Below, piece by piece: positions 8,332 to 16,382 of a stretch of DNA of 64,000 bases. The stretch spans positions 62,001 to 126,000 of the forward strand of contig BFBT01000003.1 of assembly GCA_003112755.1 (NCBI GenBank). The letters run 5' to 3'. Below the pieces are notes generated by a model, which ran no database searches, was not told where the DNA came from, and saw only the letters and a list, made by a program, of their open reading frames with translations. The DNA is from Lawsonibacter asaccharolyticus. Its GTDB lineage: Bacteria; Bacillota; Clostridia; Oscillospirales; Oscillospiraceae. The number at the start of each line of letters is the position of its first letter. Positions within the stretch are counted from its first letter, which is position 1. The position numbers and the translations under genes are program-made.

Positions 8332-9977
8332 CAGAAACTGCGCCAAAAGTCATCGTGATCCCGGCAAAACAGGAAACACCTCAGGAACAGGCGAGAAAGA
8401 GAAACCTGCGGGTAGCAGCTTATTGCCGCGTATCCACCAACAGCAAGGAGCAGCTCACCAGTTATGAAAACCAGCTTGCCTACTATACCGAGAAGATCAT
8501 GAAGAACCCCGACTGGACCATGGTAAAAGTGTTCGCGGATGAGGGCAAGACCGGCACCTCCACCTGTAAGCGGAAGGAATTCCTCCAGATGATCCGGATG
8601 TGCCGTCAGGGGAAGATCGACATGATCCTGGCCAAAGCGGTCTCCCGGTTCGCAAGAAATACGGTGGACACCCTTAACTATACCCGAGAACTTCGGGAAC
8701 TGGGTATCCCGGTCATCTTTGAGGAGCAGAACATCAACTCCATCTATCCAGAGAGCGAGTTCCTCATCGCCATACACGGCGCCTTCGCCCAGTCTGAGAG
8801 CGAGAGTACCAGCAGCCGGGTCCGCTGGGGTCAGCGTCAGTCTATGAAAAGCGGGCGTGTCACAATACAGTACAAATGGATGCTGGGGTATGAGAAAGGG
8901 CCGGACGGAAAGCCGGTGATCAATGAGGAGCAGGCGGAAACAGTCCGCTTTATCTACCAGCGGTACCTGGCTGGAGACACCCTGCGGGCCATCAAGAGCA
9001 AGCTGGAGGCACAGGGGGCCTTGAACGCGATAGGAAAACAGGAGTGGACCATCAAGAACCTGCTGAGTATTCTTACCAATGAAAAATACTGCGGAGACGC
9101 GCTGCTCCAAAAGACATTCATTCAGGACTGCATCAGCAAAAAGGTGATCCAGAACAACGGCCAGCTCCCCAAATATCTGGTCCAGGACCACCATGAGGGG
9201 ATCGTGAGCCGGGACGTTTTCTACGCGGCACAGCTGGAGATAGCCCGGCGCAGGGCACAGACCGGAGGCACCAGCAAGAGCGCGCCCACCGGACGGAGTA
9301 AGTACAGCGGGAAGTACATCCTGACAAATCTCATGTTCTGCGGCCACTGCGGGACAGGCTATCGCCGGTGCGTGTGGAACAAGGGCGGGGTCAAGCGGGC
9401 TGTGTGGCGGTGCGGGAGCCGCCTGGATTATGGGGCAAAATACTGCAAGCACTCGGAAACACTGGAGGAAAAGCCGCTCCAGCAGGCGATCCTGAACGCC
9501 ATCAACCGCGTGATGGGCAGCCGTGAGGAACTGGAGTCGCAGCTGCTTAGCGCTATGGAGCAGGAACTGGCGCCCATCCCCGGTGAGACCATGAGCATTG
9601 CGGATATCGACCGAACGCTGGAGGAGCTTGAAAAGCAGTTCAACAGCCTGCTGGCGGAGGCGGCTGCTGTGGGCAGTACGAAAGACTATGCGGAGCGGTT
9701 CCGCATGATTTCAAATACGATGGCAGACCTCAAGGACCACAAGGCTCGAATCAAGCAGGTCTATCAGGAAAATGAACTGGTAAGCCAACGGCTTAAAGCC
9801 GCCTCGGTCTCCATGAGCGCCTATTCAGCAGAACTGACGGAATGGGATCAGAGCGTAGTCTACCAGCTGGTGGAGAAAGTGACCGTCCTCGCAAAAGACA
9901 AAATCCGGGTCACCTTCCGGGACGGTGCCGAGGTAGAGCAGGAGATCGAACAAGTGGATTGGAGGAATGCATCGTGA
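8328..9977 (+). CDS. Large serine recombinase (second copy)
   Basis: The 549-residue protein has the resolvase catalytic domain (YCRVSTNSKEQ, nucleophile Ser36), a recombinase domain (WMLGYEKGPDG, WTIKNLLSILTNEKYCGD), a zinc ribbon (MFCGHCGTGYRR...WRCGSRLDYGAKYC) and a long C-terminal coiled coil. It is full length for the family. It overlaps the previous gene by 4 bases and the phosphoesterase gene by 4 bases. The two complete recombinases are clearly divergent from each other, so this is a multi-recombinase module and not a recent duplication. Confidence 0.9.
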   Translation: MTETAPKVIVIPAKQETPQEQARKRNLRVAAYCRVSTNSKEQLTSYENQLAYYTEKIMKNPDWTMVKVFADEGKTGTSTCKRKEFLQMIRMCRQGKIDMILAKAVSRFARNTVDTLNYTRELRELGIPVIFEEQNINSIYPESEFLIAIHGAFAQSESESTSSRVRWGQRQSMKSGRVTIQYKWMLGYEKGPDGKPVINEEQAETVRFIYQRYLAGDTLRAIKSKLEAQGALNAIGKQEWTIKNLLSILTNEKYCGDALLQKTFIQDCISKKVIQNNGQLPKYLVQDHHEGIVSRDVFYAAQLEIARRRAQTGGTSKSAPTGRSKYSGKYILTNLMFCGHCGTGYRRCVWNKGGVKRAVWRCGSRLDYGAKYCKHSETLEEKPLQQAILNAINRVMGSREELESQLLSAMEQELAPIPGETMSIADIDRTLEELEKQFNSLLAEAAAVGSTKDYAERFRMISNTMADLKDHKARIKQVYQENELVSQRLKAASVSMSAYSAELTEWDQSVVYQLVEKVTVLAKDKIRVTFRDGAEVEQEIEQVDWRNAS

Positions 9978-10720
9978 GCGTCTATATCACAGGCGATACA
10001 CACGGCGGATTCCAGCGGTTTGAGATGAGATACTTCCCGGAGCAGAAAAAGATGAGCCGCGAGGACACGGTTATCATCGCAGGCGACTTCGGAGGGCTCT
10101 GGGGCGGAACACCTTCGGAGAAATATTGGCTGGACTGGCTGGAGGACGAGCCCTTTACGACTGTCTTTCTGGATGGAAACCATGAGAACTTCGCCATGCT
10201 GAACACGCTGCCGGAAAGGATGTGGCACGGAGGAAGGGTCCATGAGGTACGGCCTCATGTGCTGCACCTCATACGCGGACAGGTCTTTGAAATTGAAGGA
10301 TACACATTCTTCGCTATGGGCGGAGCATCCTCCCACGATATTCAGGATGGCATTCTGGACCCGGAGGAAGCAGGCTTCGAGGAGCGGTACTGGCGGATGC
10401 GGCGGGCCAGGGCCATGTTCCGGGTCAAGGGCGTGTCCTGGTGGCCGGAGGAACTTCCCTCCGATGAGGAGTATGAGGAGGCCCGGAAGAACCTGGACGC
10501 CCATGACTGGGCGGTGGACTACATTCTGACCCACTGTGCTCCCACCAGCATAACGCAAAAGATCATCCCTCACGCCCAGACGGACCGGCTGACAGACTTT
10601 CTGGAGGAGGTCAAAAACCGGGCCAGATACCACTACTGGCTGTTTGGCCACCTGCATGACAATAAGGCGGTGGATAACAAGCATATTCTCCTCTGGGAGC
10701 AAATCGTACAAGTGATATGA
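9974..10720 (+). CDS. Calcineurin-type metallophosphoesterase coupled to the recombinases
   Basis: The 248-residue protein shows the metallophosphoesterase metal-binding signatures in order: GDTHG near the N-terminus, GDFGG, GNHE, THCAP and GHLH. The start is a GTG at 9974 that overlaps the recombinase stop (GTGA) and follows GGAGGA. Members of this superfamily cleave phosphomonoesters or phosphodiesters, including nucleic acids; the substrate here is not shown by the sequence. Tight coupling to three recombinase genes suggests a role in element mobility or maintenance. A strong terminator follows, closing the operon. Confidence 0.85.
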   Translation: MSVYITGDTHGGFQRFEMRYFPEQKKMSREDTVIIAGDFGGLWGGTPSEKYWLDWLEDEPFTTVFLDGNHENFAMLNTLPERMWHGGRVHEVRPHVLHLIRGQVFEIEGYTFFAMGGASSHDIQDGILDPEEAGFEERYWRMRRARAMFRVKGVSWWPEELPSDEEYEEARKNLDAHDWAVDYILTHCAPTSITQKIIPHAQTDRLTDFLEEVKNRARYHYWLFGHLHDNKAVDNKHILLWEQIVQVI

Positions 10721-10728
10721 TTGACGGA

Positions 10729-10781
10729 AGCTGTAAAGGAAAGCGCAGAGCCGCCTCCGCGTTTTCCTTTACGGCTTTCTT
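10729..10781 (+). terminator. Terminator closing the recombinase operon
   Basis: A 22-bp stem with a few mismatches (10729-10750 with 10755-10776) is followed by TTCTTTTC. It begins eight bases after the phosphoesterase stop. Confidence 0.8.
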
Positions 10782-10976
10782 TTCGAAAAAATAGTTAGAT
10801 GATAAAATGAAAGTGGGGAAACAGCTCTTTAAATGTGAACTGCCATTGGAAATCAGCAGACTAATAAATGTGGATTGAAGTTCTGGAATACAGTGGGTAC
10901 AATGGTGAGGGAGCAGTTATGGCATAGGGATTTATAATACCGCTGAAAAATTCATTGAATTCCAGAGGATGATAAT

Positions 10977-11615
10977 ATGGATGCACAGGACAATCTAAAG
11001 ATCATACACACGGTAGATGGTGCCAGCTTGCAGAACCGATACGGCAAGTCTGTTATCCAGAGCCACGACATCGGCCTCATCAGTCTGCCGACAGGCGAAA
11101 TCGTGATGGCAGACCCAACATTGCGGTTCGAAATCGCTGACTTCAAACGGAAAGCGTTTCAGCAAAAAGTCCGTCCCGGTATGTATCCGGTGTTCGCATA
11201 TACCGCCCATTCTGACGGGGACTGTGTACTTGCGTTTGCGGAGATCTGTTTTACAGATTGGCCTCCAGTGACTTTCAAAGCGGCGAAAACACTATGGGAT
11301 ACTGAGCGGTCCCACCGCAGGAACTGCGGCTATGTTGTAAGCGAGTCGACAACGGGATTTATGGATGGCCAGTATTTCAAAGATGCCTGTATGAAATCTG
11401 AGTTTTCAGATTTGGAGCATGAAATGGTCCTGGATGAGATTCTGAAGGAGAATCAGGAGCGCTGGGGAATACGCTGCGCAGCCGGGATCTCTCCGGACGG
11501 CAGTTACTCAGCGGCCCTTTTTACCGTTCCAAGCGGCGTCTACTACTGGTACTGGGGAAAGGACCAGAACGGCAAGATATGCTGCTTGGTGGCTGACTTT
11601 TTTACATACCTTTGA
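10977..11615 (+). CDS. DUF4241-like cargo protein
   Basis: The 212-residue protein resembles DUF4241 proteins from memory: an N-terminal segment with a conserved proline-glycine turn and position-defining PTGEIVMADP, then RPGMYPVFAY in the middle and GVYYWYWGKD...GKICCLVADF at the end. No signal peptide or membrane segment is visible, so it is probably cytosolic. Function is unknown. It stands alone between the recombinase terminator and the next genes, with a TATAAT (10933-10938) upstream but no good -35. It is probably cargo of the island. Confidence 0.7.
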   Translation: MDAQDNLKIIHTVDGASLQNRYGKSVIQSHDIGLISLPTGEIVMADPTLRFEIADFKRKAFQQKVRPGMYPVFAYTAHSDGDCVLAFAEICFTDWPPVTFKAAKTLWDTERSHRRNCGYVVSESTTGFMDGQYFKDACMKSEFSDLEHEMVLDEILKENQERWGIRCAAGISPDGSYSAALFTVPSGVYYWYWGKDQNGKICCLVADFFTYL

Positions 11616-11750
11616 GTTAATTCAACATCGTATTGATGAAAAAAGAGTATATCCAAGAGGAGGCTGCAGCTGTCAAGAGGCGCGGCATATCCTTCTCTGA
11701 AATTAAATCGTACAAGCTATATGATTGGTGGAAGCCGCAAAGGAGCAGCT

Positions 11751-12671
11751 ATGAACATCCGAAAACCAAGCGACTATTCTTCTCTGTATTCGGCCCTGGA
11801 TGTCCTGATGGGCTCCGATCTGGCGGAGATGGAACTGTACTGTGAGATTGGTAGGGCCGTATGCGGCAGAACGGAGAAGGGCGCGGCTGTCATGGCCGCG
11901 GAGCATCTTCAGGCGGAGTACCCGGAGCGAAAGGGCTTTTCACCCCGTAATCTGCGCCGTATGCGGTCCTTTTATCTGGCTTATGGAGACACACCGGTCC
12001 GGCTGGAAAAGGCGCTGAGGCTGTCGTGGACGCAGAATGTGACGATTTTGGAAGCCTGTGAAACACCGGAGGAACGGGCGTGGTATCTCAATGCCGCTCT
12101 GGAGCATGGCTGGGGCAAGACAGAATTGCTCAGACAGATCCAGAATGGCGCGTGGGGGCTTCATAGGCTCGACGAACCGGAGGATATCTGCTATACTGAA
12201 GAAAAAGAAACTGTAACGGAGTGCGGAGAACGTGAAAAAGATACTTTTTGTTTGCCACGGCAATATCTGTCGGAGCCCAATGGCCGAGTATGTCATGAAA
12301 GACCTTGTGAGGAAAGTCGGTCTGGAGAGCCAATTCCAGATCGCCTCTGCGGCGACCAGCCGGGAGGAGCTTGGAAATCCAGTCTATCCTCCTGCCCAGC
12401 GCAAGTTGGCGGAGCATGGGATCGGCTGTTCCTGCCACGCCGCACGACAGCTCGTGAACAGCGACTACGAGAAGTACGACCTGTTGATTGGGATGGACCA
12501 GGCAAACCTCCGGGATATGTACCGCATCTGCGGCGGAGACTTTGCGGACAAGATGCATCTCCTGCTGGACTACACGGACCGCCCCGGTCAGGAAGTGGCC
12601 GACCCGTGGTACACCGACAACTTCGAAGCCACATGGCGGGATGTGTCGGATGGGTGCCAGGGGCTGCTTGA
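11751..12671 (+). CDS. DUF1016 N-terminal-like protein with run-on C-terminus
   Basis: From the ATG at 11751 (AAGGAG upstream) the first 150 residues match the DUF1016/YhcG N-terminal region: MELYCEIGRAV, AAEHLQAEYPERKGFSPRNLRRMRSFY, WTQNVTILEA. The usual partner, a PD-(D/E)XK nuclease domain, is absent. After about residue 160 the frame continues for 150 more residues, but this part lies out of frame over the phosphatase gene beginning at 12232 and looks non-natural. The genuine product probably ended near 12200 and lost its stop. It may be a DNA-binding cargo protein of the mobile element. Confidence 0.6.
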   Translation: MNIRKPSDYSSLYSALDVLMGSDLAEMELYCEIGRAVCGRTEKGAAVMAAEHLQAEYPERKGFSPRNLRRMRSFYLAYGDTPVRLEKALRLSWTQNVTILEACETPEERAWYLNAALEHGWGKTELLRQIQNGAWGLHRLDEPEDICYTEEKETVTECGEREKDTFCLPRQYLSEPNGRVCHERPCEESRSGEPIPDRLCGDQPGGAWKSSLSSCPAQVGGAWDRLFLPRRTTAREQRLREVRPVDWDGPGKPPGYVPHLRRRLCGQDASPAGLHGPPRSGSGRPVVHRQLRSHMAGCVGWVPGAA

Positions 12672-12690
12672 CCATCTGATGATAACATAG
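12232..12690 (+). CDS. Low-molecular-weight protein-tyrosine-phosphatase
   Basis: The 152-residue protein carries the LMW-PTP P-loop near the N-terminus (VCHGNICRSPMAEY, i.e. C-x5-R-S) and the general-acid loop DPWY near residue 123. Length is normal for the family. It is a cytosolic phosphatase that removes phosphate from tyrosine (or arginine) residues. The start is GTG at 12232, after GGAGAA. It overlaps the run-on end of the DUF1016-like frame. In gut Firmicutes such genes are also found in mobile cargo; the protein target is unknown. Confidence 0.88.
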   Translation: MKKILFVCHGNICRSPMAEYVMKDLVRKVGLESQFQIASAATSREELGNPVYPPAQRKLAEHGIGCSCHAARQLVNSDYEKYDLLIGMDQANLRDMYRICGGDFADKMHLLLDYTDRPGQEVADPWYTDNFEATWRDVSDGCQGLLDHLMIT

Positions 12691-12702
12691 AGAAAGAGAG
12701 AA

Positions 12703-13590
12703 ATGAGTATGGGCCTGGATGATAAGATTCAGCTTTTTGAAGATAAGCGCATCCGCACTGCATGGGATGAAGAAAAAGAGGAGTGGTATTTTTCTATCGT
12801 CGATGTGGTGGCTGTGCTGACGGAGGCTCCGAACCATCAAGCGGCCAGGAACTATTGGAAGGTTACAAAAAAGCGCCTTGTGGACGAGGGTTTTGAACCG
12901 GTTACATCTTGTAACCAGTTGAAAATGACCGCCGCTGACGGGAAAAAGCGGTTAACTGACGTAGCGGATACGGAACAGCTTCTTCGGATCATCCAATCCA
13001 TCCCGTCACACAAAGCAGAGCCCTTCAAGCGTTGGTTGGCAGAAGTAGGACGGGAACGCATTGAGGAAACGATTGATCCGGAGCTGACCATTGATCGCGC
13101 ACTGGAAACCTATCTGAAGAAAGGCTATTCCCGCGAGTGGATCAACCAGCGCCTTCAGGCAATCCAGGTGCGAAAGGAACTCACCGATGAATGGGATGCC
13201 CGCGGTATTCAGAAGGGTGTGGAATATGCCATTCTGACTGATGAGATATCCCGTGCGTGGTCAGGGATGACGACCCGGCAGTACAAAACGCTCAAGGGGT
13301 TGACAAAAGAAAATCTCCGCGATAATATGACAACACTGGAACTTGTTTTGAATATGTTGGCTGAGGCTACGACTACAGAAATATCAAAGCAGAAAGAGCC
13401 AGTAACATTTAACGAAAATATAGAGACTGCACGTGCCGGTGGAAAGGTTGCTGGCGATGCGCGGAAAGCAATTGAAGCGCAGACTGGTGTCCCAGTTATT
13501 ACATCAAAGAATGCGGCCCAACTCAGTCAGGTAGTTGTAGATATTATCGAGGGAAACGTCGCTCCATCTGGAGAAGATGCGGACTCATAA
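12703..13590 (+). CDS. BRO-N domain protein (phage antirepressor-like)
   Basis: The 295-residue protein starts with a BRO-N-type DNA-binding domain (IRTAWDEEKEEWYFSIVDVV, AARNYWKVTKKRL, LTDVADTEQLLRIIQSIPS, FKRWLAEVG). BRO-N domains are typical of phage antirepressors and of some DNA-damage-induced proteins. A helical middle follows (SREWINQRLQAIQVRKELTDEW), and then a C-terminal segment KVAGDARKAIEAQTGVPVIT. It begins 12 bases after the phosphatase stop and is probably co-transcribed with it. The role in the island is unknown; regulation of element genes or stress response is plausible. Confidence 0.8.
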   Translation: MSMGLDDKIQLFEDKRIRTAWDEEKEEWYFSIVDVVAVLTEAPNHQAARNYWKVTKKRLVDEGFEPVTSCNQLKMTAADGKKRLTDVADTEQLLRIIQSIPSHKAEPFKRWLAEVGRERIEETIDPELTIDRALETYLKKGYSREWINQRLQAIQVRKELTDEWDARGIQKGVEYAILTDEISRAWSGMTTRQYKTLKGLTKENLRDNMTTLELVLNMLAEATTTEISKQKEPVTFNENIETARAGGKVAGDARKAIEAQTGVPVITSKNAAQLSQVVVDIIEGNVAPSGEDADS

Positions 13591-13633
13591 GTCTTTATAC
13601 CTATCTGCTTCTGGCATATCGATTCCGGCATAA

Positions 13634-13714
13634 TTTTATAATGAAAAAGCTCTGAAAATCTATGCGCGAGATGGGACCGAGTTTTGTAACCGTTGCGGCG
13701 CAAGGCTTTTATAG
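13634..13714 (+). pseudogene. Remnant with zinc-ribbon coding potential
   Basis: In the frame ending at the TAG of 13712-13714 the sequence reads KALKIYARDGTEFCNRCGARLL, a typical start of a zinc-ribbon protein. There is no start codon, and a stop lies just upstream, so this looks like a decayed fragment in the gap after the BRO-N gene. Confidence 0.25.
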
Positions 13715-13790
13715 GTCCAGGATGATATGTGGTCGATTTTTTGGAATTTTTATTTACATTCCAAAGTCGGCCACACACTTATTTTTTGCA

Positions 13791-14190
13791 CTAAAAATGA
13801 GCGCAGCCGATATGATTGGCTGTGCTTTGTTCTGCGTAATAGTTGTTTTCCGCTTGAATGGGAGTTAAATTCCCAATGGTAGTGTGTGGACGTCTTTCAT
13901 TGTAAAAAGAGATGTAATCACGGAGTGAGGCGGTTAAGCTACGCATGCCTGCATAACGGAAGCGATGTGTTTCCTCTGCCTTCAGACTGGCAAAGAAAGA
14001 TTCCATCGGAGCGTTGTCATAGGGAACTCCCGGCGCAGAGAAAGATTGCTGTGCTCCACAACTGAAGAGTAGCTTCCTAAAGCTATGGGCTGTATATTGA
14101 GCACCCCTATCGCTGTGGAAGAGCAAGTTGACGGGGCGTCCCCTCGCCTCAAACGCATTCTGAAATGTCGCAGCCACTAAAGATGTAGAT
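13791..14190 (-). pseudogene. Truncated IS3-family transposase (OrfB C-terminal part)
   Basis: The frame encodes about 130 residues of a DDE integrase core of the IS3/IS150 kind: FHSDRGAQYT (second catalytic Asp), YDNAPMESFFASLKAEE (catalytic Glu) and FYNERRPH...TPIQAE. The N-terminal half with the first aspartate and all of OrfA are missing, and the frame upstream of about 14190 is flanking sequence. A hairpin (about 14196-14220) abuts the break. The element is dead. It marks the border between the recombinase island and the metabolic cluster. Confidence 0.8.
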
Positions 14191-14346
14191 AATGATGGGG
14201 GATGTTGCAAAACATCCCCCATTTGTTTGAACGGGGCGAAAAGAGTTTTTCGATACAATCTGGTTTTCTTTACATAATAAGCCTAGTAAATTTTTCTTGT
14301 TCAAACTTCCTCACAATACCTTATTCTTCCGGATTTCCGAGGAAGC

Positions 14347-15042
14347 CTATTCCCAGAATATTAGTTTCTGGAATAATTTCAAAAAGCAGGGATAGCCCGC
14401 TGCCAGGTTCTCCGGATGGAATTGTACGCCCAGCACAGGGTGCTTTTCTCCTTCAAAGGCTTCCACAATCCCATCCTCTGACCAGGCTGTAACTCGCAGT
14501 CCGTTTGCAATATCCTTGACCGCCTGGTGGTGGTAGCTGTTTACAGCCAGTGACGTATATCCTGTAAGGCTGTGGAGCATGGTTCCCTCTTGGATGTGGA
14601 TCAAGTGAGTACGCTGGGAACGAATGCTCATATCTTGCTGGTGGCACAGGGTGGCCGCCGCCTGTTTATAGATGTCCTGATAAAGTGTTCCGCCCAGTGC
14701 AACGTTAATGACCTGTGCTCCCCGACAGATTCCAAGTAGAGGTTTGCCCACCTCCACGCACGCTTTTACTACCTCAAGTTCAAACAGGTCCTGTTCTTCT
14801 ACACTGTATGTCACTTCCGCAATGGGATTTTCCCCATAGCACAGGGGTGATACATCCGGTCCCCCGGGAATCAGCACTCCATCCACCTGTTCCAACAGCT
14901 GGGGAATACACTCTCGCTGCTCGCGTGTCCACAAAACAGGGACTCCGCCAGCCATACACACCGAAGAAACATAATCATGCTTGACAAAATAGGACATATT
15001 TTCCGGATGAAAACTGCTGACAATTCCGATGATCGGTTTCAT
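14347..15042 (-). CDS. Class I glutamine-amidotransferase-like gamma-glutamyl hydrolase (peptidase C26)
   Basis: The 231-residue cytosolic protein has the C26/PuuD signatures: VDGVLIPGGPDVSP, the nucleophile elbow GICRGAQ with Cys106, and VQFHPE near the C-terminus supplying His and Glu. The family hydrolyses gamma-glutamyl amide bonds, for example gamma-glutamyl-GABA in putrescine catabolism, but no other Puu genes are nearby. It is the last gene of a four-gene operon with a desulfidase, a peptidase and a transporter, so a gamma-glutamyl peptide substrate is plausible (inference). Length is about that of the family. Confidence 0.85.
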   Translation of the reverse strand: MKPIIGIVSSFHPENMSYFVKHDYVSSVCMAGGVPVLWTREQRECIPQLLEQVDGVLIPGGPDVSPLCYGENPIAEVTYSVEEQDLFELEVVKACVEVGKPLLGICRGAQVINVALGGTLYQDIYKQAAATLCHQQDMSIRSQRTHLIHIQEGTMLHSLTGYTSLAVNSYHHQAVKDIANGLRVTAWSEDGIVEAFEGEKHPVLGVQFHPENLAAGYPCFLKLFQKLIFWE

Positions 15043-15098
15043 ATTTGTTTCTCCTATCCGACCTATCTACAAAACTTGTGGTCCAGGCTTATAGTCTA

Positions 15099-16379
15099 TC
15101 ATTCTTTTGTCATAATTTCCAGTATCTTATGGTCGGTCTCCTGCATACCTTTACGGGCAAGCTCTCCCATGTTGGCTATGGTGACGGCGGCATTTTCTCC
15201 TACCAGGCCGTCTCCACCGGAAAAGACGCGGCCCGCCTTTGCCATGTGCCAGCCCTGCAGGCTGGCCTCCAGGATTGCTGAAATTTTGGCGGCACAGGAG
15301 GATTTTGCACCATCGCACACGATGCCCGCATCCGTTGCCAGCGCATTGGTCAGCGTATCTGCAATTTCCTTTTTCCTGCCTCCGTTCAGAAAGCAGACCC
15401 CGGCGGCGGCGGCGGCTCCGGCGCTGACCGCACCGCAAAATGCAGACAACCGCCCGATGAAGCTTTTTTGATAAATTGTGAGTAAATCAGAAACTGTCGT
15501 CGCGCGTATTAGCTGTTCCCGCGACATACCGTTTACTTGGGCATATACTGCCACAGGCACACTGGCGGTGATTCCCTGATTGCCACTTCCAGAAACGATA
15601 ACTACCGGCATTTCGCAGCCGTTCATCCTTGCTTCACTGGCAGCTGAAGCAAACGCCCGCATACGGATCTCCACATTAGAATCTCCAAACCGCTCCAGCA
15701 AAGTCTTTCCTGTCGCCGTACCGTACTCTCCCTGTAGTCCCTCCCACGCGATAGCCAGATTGCAGGAAATCTGTTGGTCTATGCACTCCGACAGGTCTTC
15801 CAGTTGGGCTGTCTCCGCAAAGTCTAAAATATCTGTTAGATTGAGGGTACCATATTCCATCTGCGTAGCATTCTGACTACAGGAAACCGGGCAATCCAGT
15901 AAAATCTCATCATTTCGGCGGACAAAGATGAGGTTGGTGTGGTAATTTGCAATCCGGACCTGCGCCCATTGTGTCCCCCGATAGGCAGTCATCAAGAAAT
16001 CCAAGGTAAGATCCGTTTCTTTTAAGGAAACTGTAATTTCCTGCTTTTTTAAATATGTGCGGATCTTCTCCTTTTGTTCCGGGCTAACCTGACTGATCAC
16101 TTCCAGAACCTTCTGGGTCTGTCCGGCCACTATGCCTGCGGCAGCCGCCGCCGGAATGCCGCGCAGGCCTCCGGTATTGGGTACCACCACACTCTTCACA
16201 TTTTTGATCAGATTGCCGCTAGCCTCAATTTCCATTCGATCCGGTTCCCCACCCAACAGATCTCTGACATAAGAGGCTGCGTATGCTATGGAAATCGGCT
16301 CCGTACAGCCCATAGCTGGAATCAATTCTTCCTTTAAAATGTTGCAATAGGTCCGGTAAGTAGGACTATTCCGGTCCAT
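15099..16379 (-). CDS. L-cysteine desulfidase family protein (UPF0597/CyuA type)
   Basis: The 426-residue protein matches the UPF0597 family, which includes archaeal L-cysteine desulfidase and bacterial CyuA/YhaM. Those enzymes are oxygen-sensitive iron-sulfur proteins that turn L-cysteine into pyruvate, ammonia and hydrogen sulfide. Visible hallmarks are AMGCTEPISIAYAAS (Cys25), VPNTGGLRGIPAAAAAG, VSGSGNQGITASVPV, and the C-terminal DAGIVCDGAKSSCAAK with further cysteines that could bind the cluster. L-serine could be an alternative substrate. It sits between the peptidase and the amidohydrolase genes, with three bases between its start codon and the upstream stop. Confidence 0.85.
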   Translation of the reverse strand: MDRNSPTYRTYCNILKEELIPAMGCTEPISIAYAASYVRDLLGGEPDRMEIEASGNLIKNVKSVVVPNTGGLRGIPAAAAAGIVAGQTQKVLEVISQVSPEQKEKIRTYLKKQEITVSLKETDLTLDFLMTAYRGTQWAQVRIANYHTNLIFVRRNDEILLDCPVSCSQNATQMEYGTLNLTDILDFAETAQLEDLSECIDQQISCNLAIAWEGLQGEYGTATGKTLLERFGDSNVEIRMRAFASAASEARMNGCEMPVVIVSGSGNQGITASVPVAVYAQVNGMSREQLIRATTVSDLLTIYQKSFIGRLSAFCGAVSAGAAAAAGVCFLNGGRKKEIADTLTNALATDAGIVCDGAKSSCAAKISAILEASLQGWHMAKAGRVFSGGDGLVGENAAVTIANMGELARKGMQETDHKILEIMTKE

Positions 16380-16382
16380 CTC

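Noticed and set aside
11633..11845. A 70-residue frame between the DUF4241-like and DUF1016-like genes
   Set aside because: It overlaps the well-supported start of the DUF1016-like gene, has no ribosome binding site and no recognisable motif.
584..13646. A 13-base direct repeat TTTTATAATGAAA at 584-596 and 13634-13646 as element ends
   Set aside because: It is short, AT-rich and contains a -10-like box, so chance or shared promoter-like sequence is as likely as an attachment site.
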